8,108 nt of DNA, taken from the NCBI GenBank assembly GCA_012515635.1, contig JAAYXZ010000027.1, forward strand, positions 1 to 8,108, written 5' to 3'. This DNA is from Elusimicrobiota bacterium (lineage in GTDB: Bacteria; Ratteibacteria; UBA8468; B48-G9; JAFGKM01). Both the position numbers and the translations under genes were made by a program. Of this stretch, positions 1 through 6,282 are shown in pieces; the first letter of the stretch is position 1; each line of letters starts with the position of its first letter. The notes under the pieces are model-generated. The model did no database searches. It was not told the origin of the DNA and saw only the letters and a list, made by a program, of their open reading frames with translations.

Positions 1-858
1 ATCCTGGCTGTCGGTTGTTCCCCATCCGAGCAGAGAGATGTAGTTGAAAAATGCTTCTGAAAGATACCCTGCTTCTCTGTAAGCTCTGACAGATGTAGCG
101 CCGTGCCTTTTGCTCAGTCGTGTTCTGTCGGGCCCGAGAGTCATAGACATATGAGCGAATTGCGGAATAGGGGCATTCAGCGCTTCAAAAAGCAGGATAT
201 GCTTCGGCGTGTTGGAGAGATGGTCCTCTCCTCTGACCACATGGGTAATCTTCATTAAAAAATCGTCCACTACCACGGCAAAGTGAAATGTGGGAAGTCC
301 ATCGGATTTCATTATGACAAAGTCAGGAAGGTGCTGGCTTTCAAAGACAACCTGTCCGCGGATAATATCGTTTACAGTAACATTCTTTTCAGGGACAATG
401 AAACGTAGGACGGGTTTTCTTCCTTCGGTTTGATATGTCTTTATCTCTGCGGCGGTTAATGCCCTGCATTTGTTATCATATCCGGCGTATGCGTTCTTGC
501 CGGCGGATATATTTCTTGCCTCAATCTCTTCTCTGGAGCAATAACAGTTATATGCTTTCCCGTCATCCAATAGTTTTTTAGCCAGATTTTGGTATGTGGT
601 AAGGCGGTCCATTTGCCTGTAAGGGCCAAATTCTCCGCCCTTGTCCGGTCCTTCATCCCAGTCAAGCCCCATCCATAGAAGGTCCTCAATCAAAGCGGTC
701 TCATATTCTTTTTGGGACCGCTCTATGTCGGTATCCTCTATCCTCAAAATAAACTTTCCGTTGTTTTTCTTTGCAAAAAGGTAATTAAATAATGCTGTCC
801 GCACATTGCCTATATGTAGATAGCCCGTAGGGCTTGGGGCAAATCTTAAGCGCACCAT
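1..858 (-). CDS. gltX: Glutamyl-tRNA synthetase, N-terminal part (cut by window edge)
   Basis: Class I aminoacyl-tRNA synthetase that charges tRNA-Glu with glutamate in the cytoplasm. Reading leftward from an ATG at 858, the frame stays open for 286 codons to the window edge, so the C-terminal anticodon-binding part is missing. Visible motifs: the HIGH-type signature in FAPSPTGYLHIGN (His15-Asn18), RIEDTD (residues 39-44), the GluRS-typical VVRGEDHLSNTPKH (208-220), and the KMSKS-type loop RLSKRHG (247-253). Cys105, Cys107 and Cys131 match the usual zinc-binding insert of many GluRS proteins. The length and the GEDHLSNT block separate it from the shorter GluQ-RS paralogue. The start is supported by the conserved N-terminus (MVRLRFAPSPTG) and an AGGA at suitable spacing. 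It is transcribed divergently from xseA. Whether it is discriminating or also charges tRNA-Gln cannot be told from this part. Confidence 0.97.
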   Translation of the reverse strand, partial: MVRLRFAPSPTGYLHIGNVRTALFNYLFAKKNNGKFILRIEDTDIERSQKEYETALIEDLLWMGLDWDEGPDKGGEFGPYRQMDRLTTYQNLAKKLLDDGKAYNCYCSREEIEARNISAGKNAYAGYDNKCRALTAAEIKTYQTEGRKPVLRFIVPEKNVTVNDIIRGQVVFESQHLPDFVIMKSDGLPTFHFAVVVDDFLMKITHVVRGEDHLSNTPKHILLFEALNAPIPQFAHMSMTLGPDRTRLSKRHGATSVRAYREAGYLSEAFFNYISLLGWGTTDSQD

Positions 859-865
859 AATAGGT

Positions 866-871
866 TCCTTT
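866..871 (-). promoter_or_regulatory. Shine-Dalgarno site of gltX
   Basis: On the minus strand AAAGGA lies 7 nt before the gltX ATG. This fixes the start and shows that the organism uses standard Shine-Dalgarno initiation for this gene, unlike xseA and rpe in the same window. Confidence 0.75.
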
Positions 872-924
872 CGTTAAGAGATATAAACTAATTATTGCTC
901 TTCACTTGTTTATGCAAGGCCTTT

Positions 925-944
925 TTAGTAAACATTTATACTAA
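925..944. repeat. Inverted repeat TTAGTA-N8-TACTAA in the divergent gltX/xseA region
   Basis: Two perfect 6-bp arms (925-930 and 939-944) flank an 8-bp AT-rich spacer. The dyad sits between two divergent genes, where an operator could act on either. It overlaps TATA-like hexamers on both strands (TATACT at 937-942 on plus, TATAAA at 940-935 on minus), although neither has a convincing -35 element at standard spacing. A second small dyad, GCAGGACTGC, lies at 950-959. Short AT-rich dyads arise by chance, so an operator role is only a possibility. Confidence 0.3.
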
Positions 945-996
945 TTTTAGCAGGACTGCCTTAAGTGGTCAAACTTTCAAGGCAGAGATTATGCGG

Positions 997-1002
997 TATA
1001 AT
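997..1002 (+). promoter_or_regulatory. Candidate -10 box (TATAAT) of the xseA operon, leaderless type
   Basis: A perfect TATAAT ends 7 nt before the preferred xseA ATG at 1010, so transcription from it would begin at or next to the A of ATG and give a leaderless mRNA. There is no good -35 match at 16-18 nt spacing and no well-spaced Shine-Dalgarno sequence before this ATG (an AGGG lies only 2-3 nt away). A very similar arrangement stands before rpe. The competing explanation is that xseA starts at the upstream GTG (965), in which case this box is inside the coding region. Confidence 0.45.
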
Positions 1003-1009
1003 AAGGGAT

Positions 1010-2311
1010 ATGAGGAAAGATATTCTGACGCTCAGAAGTTTTTTGAGTGAGGTTAGACAGGTTATTGAGTTAACCTATCCGTTGCAGTATAGTGTATTAG
1101 CAGAGATAGCCCAAATCAATACCCGCCATCAGTCAGGGCATTGTTATCTTATGTTTGTGGAGAAAGATGGGGAGGTTGTTGTAGCAAAAGCCAGCGGTGT
1201 TATATGGAAGAGCAATCTTTTCAGAATCTTGAATAAGTTTAAGGATGCCGTTGGCGGGGAACTCAGGGAAGGGATGAAGGTTCTTTTTACAGCGGAAGTT
1301 CGTTTTCATGAGTTATACGGATTAAGTTTAAATGTTGTGGATGTAGACCCTTCATATACATTGGGGGAGTTTGCCCTTACCCGCAAAAAAATCCTTGCGC
1401 AGATAGAAAAGGAGGGGCTGCTTTTGAAAAACAAGCAACAGCCTTTTCCTATGGTTCCACAACGGATAGCGGTTATATCATCCGGGTCATCAGCGGGTTA
1501 TGAGGATTTTCTTAACACGTTAGATTCCAACCCTTATGGATTCAGGTTTGCTGTAACGCTTTTTTCCGCCTATATGCAAGGAGAGCAGGCGGAGACATCC
1601 ATTCTGAATGCTTTGCGGGAGTGCGCTCTTAAAGACAAGATGTATGATGTGCTGGTGATTATACGCGGAGGGGGCGATAATATAGACCTCCACTGTTTTG
1701 ATAGTTATAATTTAGGTAAGGCGATTGCTAATTTTCCGCTTCCTGTTCTTTCAGGGATAGGGCATACCCGTGATGAGACAGTTGTAGATATTGTTTCATA
1801 TAAGAAGATGATTACTCCAACCTCAGCGGGCAGGTTTATCATAGAAAAGGTAAAAGATTTTGAGGATTATATTGAAAATCTGAGCGGTCAACTGACAGAT
1901 AAAGCATTGGATATTATTGATGGCAATAGAGTGTCGGTCAAAGAGAAAGAGAGGCATTTAAATTTTTCCACAGAGTTCTTTCTGCATAAGAAAAGCCAGA
2001 GTTTTAAAACAGAGGCGGCTCTCTTTAAGACGAACGCCGCACAGTGTATTGCATCAAGAAGTTTTGTTCTGAAGCAGATTTCGGAGAACATCTTTTCAGC
2101 GTTACGTATATACACAAAGGGGCATATGGGTTTTCTTGAGAGACAGGAGGACAGGGTCTCTCTCATAAATCCGGTTAATGTGCTAAAGAGAGGATATAGC
2201 ATTACGCTTAAAGATGGCAAGGTATTAAAGGATAAACAGGATGTAAAAGAAGGCGATGTGGTAGAGACGCAACTTTATAAGGGACGGATAAGAAGCAGGG
2301 TTGAGAATTAA
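1010..2311 (+). CDS. xseA: Exodeoxyribonuclease VII large subunit
   Basis: Catalytic subunit of exonuclease VII, which works with several XseB copies to degrade single-stranded DNA to oligonucleotides from either end; it serves in repair and recombination. The 433-residue product has an N-terminal OB-fold (about 20-115, containing QSGHCYLMFVEKDG), the catalytic core with RGGGDNIDLHCFDSYNLGKA (219-238) and GIGHTRDETVVDIVS (249-263, with His252 and Asp255), a charged helical region, and the C-terminal RGYSI/EGDVV segment. Length is close to the family's usual 400-450 residues. The FDSY and GHxRDxTVxDxV wording resembles Bacteroidetes XseA more than the proteobacterial GHETD form. I chose the ATG at 1010 because family members begin just before the LTLRSFLSEV-like segment. 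The frame is open back to a GTG at 965 with an AGGA (952-955) 9 nt upstream, so a start 15 codons earlier is a real alternative. It leads the xseA-xseB-mfd operon. Confidence 0.96.
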   Translation: MRKDILTLRSFLSEVRQVIELTYPLQYSVLAEIAQINTRHQSGHCYLMFVEKDGEVVVAKASGVIWKSNLFRILNKFKDAVGGELREGMKVLFTAEVRFHELYGLSLNVVDVDPSYTLGEFALTRKKILAQIEKEGLLLKNKQQPFPMVPQRIAVISSGSSAGYEDFLNTLDSNPYGFRFAVTLFSAYMQGEQAETSILNALRECALKDKMYDVLVIIRGGGDNIDLHCFDSYNLGKAIANFPLPVLSGIGHTRDETVVDIVSYKKMITPTSAGRFIIEKVKDFEDYIENLSGQLTDKALDIIDGNRVSVKEKERHLNFSTEFFLHKKSQSFKTEAALFKTNAAQCIASRSFVLKQISENIFSALRIYTKGHMGFLERQEDRVSLINPVNVLKRGYSITLKDGKVLKDKQDVKEGDVVETQLYKGRIRSRVEN

Positions 2312-2317
2312 ACCGAG

Positions 2318-2324
2318 AAAGGAG
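2318..2324 (+). promoter_or_regulatory. Shine-Dalgarno site of xseB
   Basis: AAAGGAG lies 8 nt before the xseB ATG, in the short gap after the xseA stop. It is among the strongest ribosome-binding sites in the window. This fits the need for more XseB than XseA, since exonuclease VII carries several small subunits per large one. Confidence 0.8.
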
Positions 2325-2332
2325 AAAATAAT

Positions 2333-2542
2333 ATGGCAGAGGATAAACTCACATATACGAAGGCAATCTCTGAATTGGAATTGATAGTAAGCGAGATAGA
2401 AAACGAAGAGGTGGAGGTGGATACTCTGCTTGAAAAAGTGAAGAGGGCTTCTTTTCTTATCAGGCATTGCAAGGAAAAATTGAGAAAGACAGAGACAGAG
2501 GTAAAGAGAGTGATATCTTCTCTTGACGAAGATAAGAAGTAA
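2333..2542 (+). CDS. xseB: Exodeoxyribonuclease VII small subunit
   Basis: Small helical partner of XseA; several copies bind the XseA helical region and are needed for exonuclease VII activity. The product has 69 residues, close to the usual 60-85, and reads as two amphipathic helices with no catalytic motif. Recognisable segments are YTKAISELELIVSEIENEEVE (in two parts, residues 8-28), VDTLLEKVKRASFLI (29-43) and CKEKLRKTETEVKRVI (46-61). The KVKRA...C-KEKL-KTE-EV pattern is the form I associate with Bacteroidetes XseB, matching the flavour of the adjacent xseA. It starts 21 nt after xseA behind a strong Shine-Dalgarno site and ends 4 nt before the mfd ATG, so the three genes are very likely co-transcribed. 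Confidence 0.93.
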   Translation: MAEDKLTYTKAISELELIVSEIENEEVEVDTLLEKVKRASFLIRHCKEKLRKTETEVKRVISSLDEDKK

Positions 2543-2546
2543 ATTT

Positions 2547-5498
2547 ATGAAAGATTTCCTTGAGCAATTGTTTGTCAGCGATAAAATTTCCCATATAGAG
2601 GAATTGGCACGGACAGGCGCGGGATATGCGTTGAGCGGTGGAGGGGAAACATCGTTTTATGCGGCGCTTATTGCCTGCCTTTTTAAGAGAATCAAGAAAA
2701 ATTTTGTTGTTATTCTTCCTGACGAACTCTCCGCTGAAACATATTTTCAAGATATAAAAACTTTCTCCAACGATGTTGAAAATGTGAAGTTTTTACCGTT
2801 GCCGGAACTATCCCTGCAAAAAGAAGAGAGCGTATCTCCTGTTATGTTTGAACGGGTAAACGTATTGACGGAGATAGCCGATGGCGGCCAAGCAGTTATT
2901 ATTGTTGCCCAACCGATATCCCTATTAAAAAAAATCCCATTACTGAGTGATTTCAGGAAAAGTTCTATCCATATCTCTGTCGGAAAGAGTATCAGGCGGG
3001 ATTTTGTAATTTCAAGGTTATTGGATTACGGATACGAGGAGACAGATGTGGTGGAAGAGCCGGGTGAGTTTGCCAGAAGAGGAAGTATTGTGGACCTCTT
3101 TACTCTTGATTTGCGGTTTCCCACGAGGATAGAGTTTTCAGGAAACACTATAAGGTCCATAAGAAAATTTGAACCGTCAAAACAGATATCTTTTGAAAAG
3201 ATAAAGGACCTCACTGTTTTGCCGTTGGATGAACGATTTGTAGGGGATGATGTTAATGAATTAACAGCGCAAATAAAAGAGAAGGCGGTTTTTCTCGTAG
3301 AACCGGAGAGATTTTTAGATTCGCAGTTATGGGGGGAGATGAGGAGGAGAGGATATTATTCTGATGTGGATTTCGAAAAACTTTCAGCGAGCGCCGCTAT
3401 ATTAAGGGAAACAGGATACCCTGAAGATGCGAAAGGGAAGTTTTTTTATTTCAAAATACTTCCTGTTGCAGAGAGATTTAACTTAACGGAAAGGTTTTTG
3501 TGGAGTCCTGTTCCGAGGGAAAAGATAGCCATCTTTTCAGAGAATCCTTCCCAGAAGACACGGCTTAAAGAAACATTGAAGGAGAAGGGGATAAAAGCGT
3601 CGGGAATAAAGTTTTTTCAGGGGTATGTCTCTTCCGGCTTCTCTTTTCCGCAAACAGGCATAACAGTGCTTAGCAATGATGAACTTTTTGGCAGATACAA
3701 AACACGGAAATCTTTGGACAGGCGTTATGCAGAGACAATCTCTATAGGTAGTTATTCAGACATAAGGGAAGGCGATTATGTTGTGCATTATAATGAAGGT
3801 ATCGGAATTTTTCGTGGAATGGAGAGGTTAACAACGGGGGAGACGACGGAAGAGTTTGCTGTGATTGAATATGAAAAAGGTGATAGGTTGTATGTGCCTG
3901 TTGACCAGATAATACTGCTTCATAAATATGTAGGGACAGATAATCCGAAGTTGTCCACTCTTGGCGGCAAGGGATGGATAAGGATAAGGGAAAAAGTAAG
4001 GGAGTCAGTCAGAGATATTGCTTCAGACCTTTACCAACTTTATATTGCCAGAAAGAAAGAGCAAGGGTTTGCTTTTCTGCCGGAAGAAGAGTTCCAAAGG
4101 GCGTTTGATAACAGTTTTATATATGCCGAGACGGATGACCAGAGGAGAGCGATAGAAGAGGTAAAAAAAGATATGGATGCGAAGAATATTATGGATAGAA
4201 TCATTTGCGGTGATTCGGGGTATGGAAAGACAGAGGTGGCGTTGAGGGCAGCCTGTAAGGCAGTAATAAGCGGGAAACAGGTAGTGGTTCTTGCCCCCAC
4301 AACCGTGCTTGCGCTTCAACATGTTTTAACTTTCAAAGAACGATTTGCGGATTTCCCAGTAAGGGTGGAGATGCTTTCAAGAATGTTGACCCCGTCAGAG
4401 CAAAGGAGGGTGCTGGAAGATGTAAAAGAAGGAAGAGTGGATATAGTTATAGGGACACACAGATTATTGAGAGGGGATGCGATATTTAAAAATTTAGGGC
4501 TGCTTATTATTGATGAAGAACAGCGGTTCGGTGTTGTGCAAAAGGAGAAGATGAAGAGACAGTTCAAAAAAATAGATGTTCTGACACTTACCGCAACACC
4601 TATCCCGAGAACACTGTATATGGCTCTATCGGGTGTTTTGGATGTAAGCGTAATAGAGACGCCTCCGCATGGCAGATTATCAGTCATCACATATGTAGGA
4701 AAATATAATGCAACTCTTATTAAAGAAGCGGTATTGCGGGAGATGGAGAGAAAAGGACAGGTCTTTTATCTTCATAACAGGATATATGATATTGAAAGAG
4801 TAAAAGAGAAACTGATAAGCATCCTTCCGTTTGCTCCCAGAATAGAAGTAGCGCATGGCAGAATAGACCCGGTAAAACTTGCGTCTGTTATGGATAGGTT
4901 TTCAGCAGGGGATATAGATATACTTGTGGCAACGAGTATTGTTGAAAACGGAATAGATATTCCGAGAGCAAACACGCTGATAGTGGATAATGCCCATATG
5001 TTTGGGCTTGCCGACCTTTATCAGTTAAGAGGCAGGGTGGGCAGATATAAAAGGCGCGCCTATGCTTATTTTCTTTATCCTGACAACAGCGCGCTTTCAG
5101 ATGTTGCAAAGGAAAGGTTGTCAGCCATACAGCAATTAAGCAGACCCGGAAGCGGATATAAAGTTGCATTAAAAGATTTGGAGATAAGAGGCGCCGGAAA
5201 TATTTTGGGGAGACAGCAACACGGGTTTATAGAGCAGGTCGGTTTTGAACTTTACTGCAGATTTTGGAGAGAGGTTGCGGGGGAGGCAGAGAGAGAGCAA
5301 AGGCAGAAAATGCCGAAGAAAACCGCTGTTGTTATACCCGACGAATATATTAAAAGTTCTGCTATGAGATTTGCTCTTTACAGAAGAATTGCCGAGATAA
5401 CCAAACCCGCGGATGTGGATGTGTTGCTTAGTGAGATGACGGATAGGTTTGGCTCACCGCCCGAAACGCTTATAAACGCCCTTAAAAAATCCGTATGA
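2547..5498 (+). CDS. mfd: Transcription-repair coupling factor Mfd, with short C-terminal domain
   Basis: SF2 DNA translocase that pushes stalled RNA polymerase off DNA and recruits UvrA for transcription-coupled excision repair. Product is 983 residues, against roughly 1150 for E. coli and B. subtilis. Order of domains: UvrB-like module (about 1-330, with EPGEFARRGSIVDLF; no intact Walker A there); RNA-polymerase-interacting CarD-like domain (about 409-465, GDYVVHYNEGIGIF); translocase with Walker A GDSGYGKTE (555-563), DEEQRFG (Asp656 onward), TATPIPRTLYMALSG, ATSIVENGIDIPRA and QLRGRVGR (826-833); TRG motif from RGAGNILG (881) on. The C-terminal D7 begins near 931 and stops soon after DRFGSPPETL, about 100 residues early. 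The ATG at 2547 is 4 nt past the xseB stop with only a weak AAGAAG upstream, suggesting translational coupling; a TTG at 2523 in frame would overlap xseB and add 8 residues. The translocase motifs are intact, so it should be active. Confidence 0.97.
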   Translation: MKDFLEQLFVSDKISHIEELARTGAGYALSGGGETSFYAALIACLFKRIKKNFVVILPDELSAETYFQDIKTFSNDVENVKFLPLPELSLQKEESVSPVMFERVNVLTEIADGGQAVIIVAQPISLLKKIPLLSDFRKSSIHISVGKSIRRDFVISRLLDYGYEETDVVEEPGEFARRGSIVDLFTLDLRFPTRIEFSGNTIRSIRKFEPSKQISFEKIKDLTVLPLDERFVGDDVNELTAQIKEKAVFLVEPERFLDSQLWGEMRRRGYYSDVDFEKLSASAAILRETGYPEDAKGKFFYFKILPVAERFNLTERFLWSPVPREKIAIFSENPSQKTRLKETLKEKGIKASGIKFFQGYVSSGFSFPQTGITVLSNDELFGRYKTRKSLDRRYAETISIGSYSDIREGDYVVHYNEGIGIFRGMERLTTGETTEEFAVIEYEKGDRLYVPVDQIILLHKYVGTDNPKLSTLGGKGWIRIREKVRESVRDIASDLYQLYIARKKEQGFAFLPEEEFQRAFDNSFIYAETDDQRRAIEEVKKDMDAKNIMDRIICGDSGYGKTEVALRAACKAVISGKQVVVLAPTTVLALQHVLTFKERFADFPVRVEMLSRMLTPSEQRRVLEDVKEGRVDIVIGTHRLLRGDAIFKNLGLLIIDEEQRFGVVQKEKMKRQFKKIDVLTLTATPIPRTLYMALSGVLDVSVIETPPHGRLSVITYVGKYNATLIKEAVLREMERKGQVFYLHNRIYDIERVKEKLISILPFAPRIEVAHGRIDPVKLASVMDRFSAGDIDILVATSIVENGIDIPRANTLIVDNAHMFGLADLYQLRGRVGRYKRRAYAYFLYPDNSALSDVAKERLSAIQQLSRPGSGYKVALKDLEIRGAGNILGRQQHGFIEQVGFELYCRFWREVAGEAEREQRQKMPKKTAVVIPDEYIKSSAMRFALYRRIAEITKPADVDVLLSEMTDRFGSPPETLINALKKSV

Positions 5499-5616
5499 TA
5501 CCCAAGCGTCATTAATCAAGGCAGGAAGATATACAAACACTGTTATCTCGGTTCTGTTTTACGATATTTACAGATTTAGTTTGGGAGAATACTGGAAGAT
5601 GTAAAGGCATATATGG

Positions 5617-5622
5617 TAAAAT
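5617..5622 (+). promoter_or_regulatory. Candidate extended -10 box (TGGTAAAAT) of the rpe operon
   Basis: TAAAAT, preceded by TGG as in an extended -10 element, ends 6 nt before the rpe ATG. The gene has no Shine-Dalgarno sequence at usable distance, so a leaderless or near-leaderless mRNA is suggested. The surrounding GGTAAAATAATGGAATG closely parallels GGTATAATAAGGGATATG before xseA. No clear -35 element is seen. The rest of the 130-nt gap after mfd shows no convincing terminator hairpin with a T-run. Confidence 0.4.
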
Positions 5623-5628
5623 AATGGA

Positions 5629-6282
5629 ATGAAAAAGAGAATTAAAATATCGCCGTCGCTTCTCTCTGCGGATTTTAGCCGATTGGGCGAAGAGGTGAAG
5701 GCAGTAACGGAGGCGGGCGCGGATTTTATACATTTTGATGTGATGGACGGGCATTTCGTTCCCAATATCTCTTTCGGACCGATGGTGCTTAAAGCCATAA
5801 GAAAATTTTCGCATTTACCGTTTGAGGCGCATCTTATGATTTCTCAGCCGGAGAAATACTGGCGGGAGTTTGCTGATGCGGGAGCGGATGTGATAGGAAT
5901 ACATATAGAGAACAATATGAATCACGGGCAATTGATAGAAGAGATACATAAACACAACAAAAAGGTGTGTATGGTTGTAAATCCTCCTACCGATATAACA
6001 GCGGTCTATCCTTTTTTGGAAGATATTGAGCAGTTGCTTATAATGACAGTCAATCCAGGTTTTGGCGGTCAGGAGTTTATTAAAGAAGTTGTTCCCAAGA
6101 TAGAAAAAATCTCTGAGATACGGGCAAAGAAAGGTCTTGTTTTGGAGGTGGCTATTGATGGCGGGATAAATTATAAGACCGCAGAGGTGGTGAAAGAAGC
6201 GGGAGCGGACATACTTATAGCCGGCTCTTTTATTTTTCACGGCGGAGATTATAAAGAGGTGATAGAGGGACTCAGGGGATGA
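5629..6282 (+). CDS. rpe: Ribulose-phosphate 3-epimerase
   Basis: Interconverts D-ribulose 5-phosphate and D-xylulose 5-phosphate in the pentose phosphate pathway (or Calvin cycle if present), in the cytoplasm. The 217-residue product has normal length and is a complete TIM barrel. It opens with ISPSLLSADFSRLGEEV. Metal ligands expected for the family are present: His35 and Asp37 in HFDVMDGHFVPN, His68 in AHLMI, and Asp177 in AIDGGI; Asp37 and Asp177 are also the acid/base pair. The phosphate-binding loop VNPGFGGQ (141-148) is intact. The start fits the family N-terminus but lacks a Shine-Dalgarno sequence. It opens an operon: its TGA overlaps the hisD ATG by 4 nt. The linkage to hisD is not a standard pairing; a shared tie to pentose phosphate supply, which feeds PRPP for histidine synthesis, is only a guess. 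Confidence 0.97.
   Translation: MKKRIKISPSLLSADFSRLGEEVKAVTEAGADFIHFDVMDGHFVPNISFGPMVLKAIRKFSHLPFEAHLMISQPEKYWREFADAGADVIGIHIENNMNHGQLIEEIHKHNKKVCMVVNPPTDITAVYPFLEDIEQLLIMTVNPGFGGQEFIKEVVPKIEKISEIRAKKGLVLEVAIDGGINYKTAEVVKEAGADILIAGSFIFHGGDYKEVIEGLRG
6266..6270 (+). promoter_or_regulatory. Shine-Dalgarno site of hisD, inside rpe
   Basis: AGGGA within the last codons of rpe lies 8 nt before the hisD ATG. With the ATGA overlap it supports the chosen start and coupled translation of the two genes. Confidence 0.6.

Noticed and set aside
456..689. 77-codon minus-strand open frame within gltX.
   Set aside because: It is a different frame of the same strand as gltX, which is identified by its signature motifs across this stretch.
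965..1009. N-terminal extension of XseA from a GTG at 965, with an AGGA 9 nt upstream.
   Set aside because: Not preferred: family members start near the LTLRSF-like segment, and a TATAAT box lies inside the extension. Kept as an alternative in the xseA entry.
2523..2546. TTG start for mfd giving a 20-nt overlap with xseB and 8 more residues.
   Set aside because: No good Shine-Dalgarno precedes it, and the ATG at 2547 gives a normal Mfd N-terminus.
5488..5604. Open +1 frame continuing from the end of mfd for 38 codons after an A6 run, a possible frameshifted Mfd tail.
   Set aside because: The translated tail (NPYDTQASLIKAG and onward) shows no likeness to the Mfd C-terminal domain and is much too short to supply the missing 100 residues.
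5499..5628. Possible terminator in the mfd-rpe gap, from AAACA near 5535 pairing with TGTTT near 5555.
   Set aside because: The stem has only 5 AT-rich pairs around a loop of about 16 nt and no following T-run.
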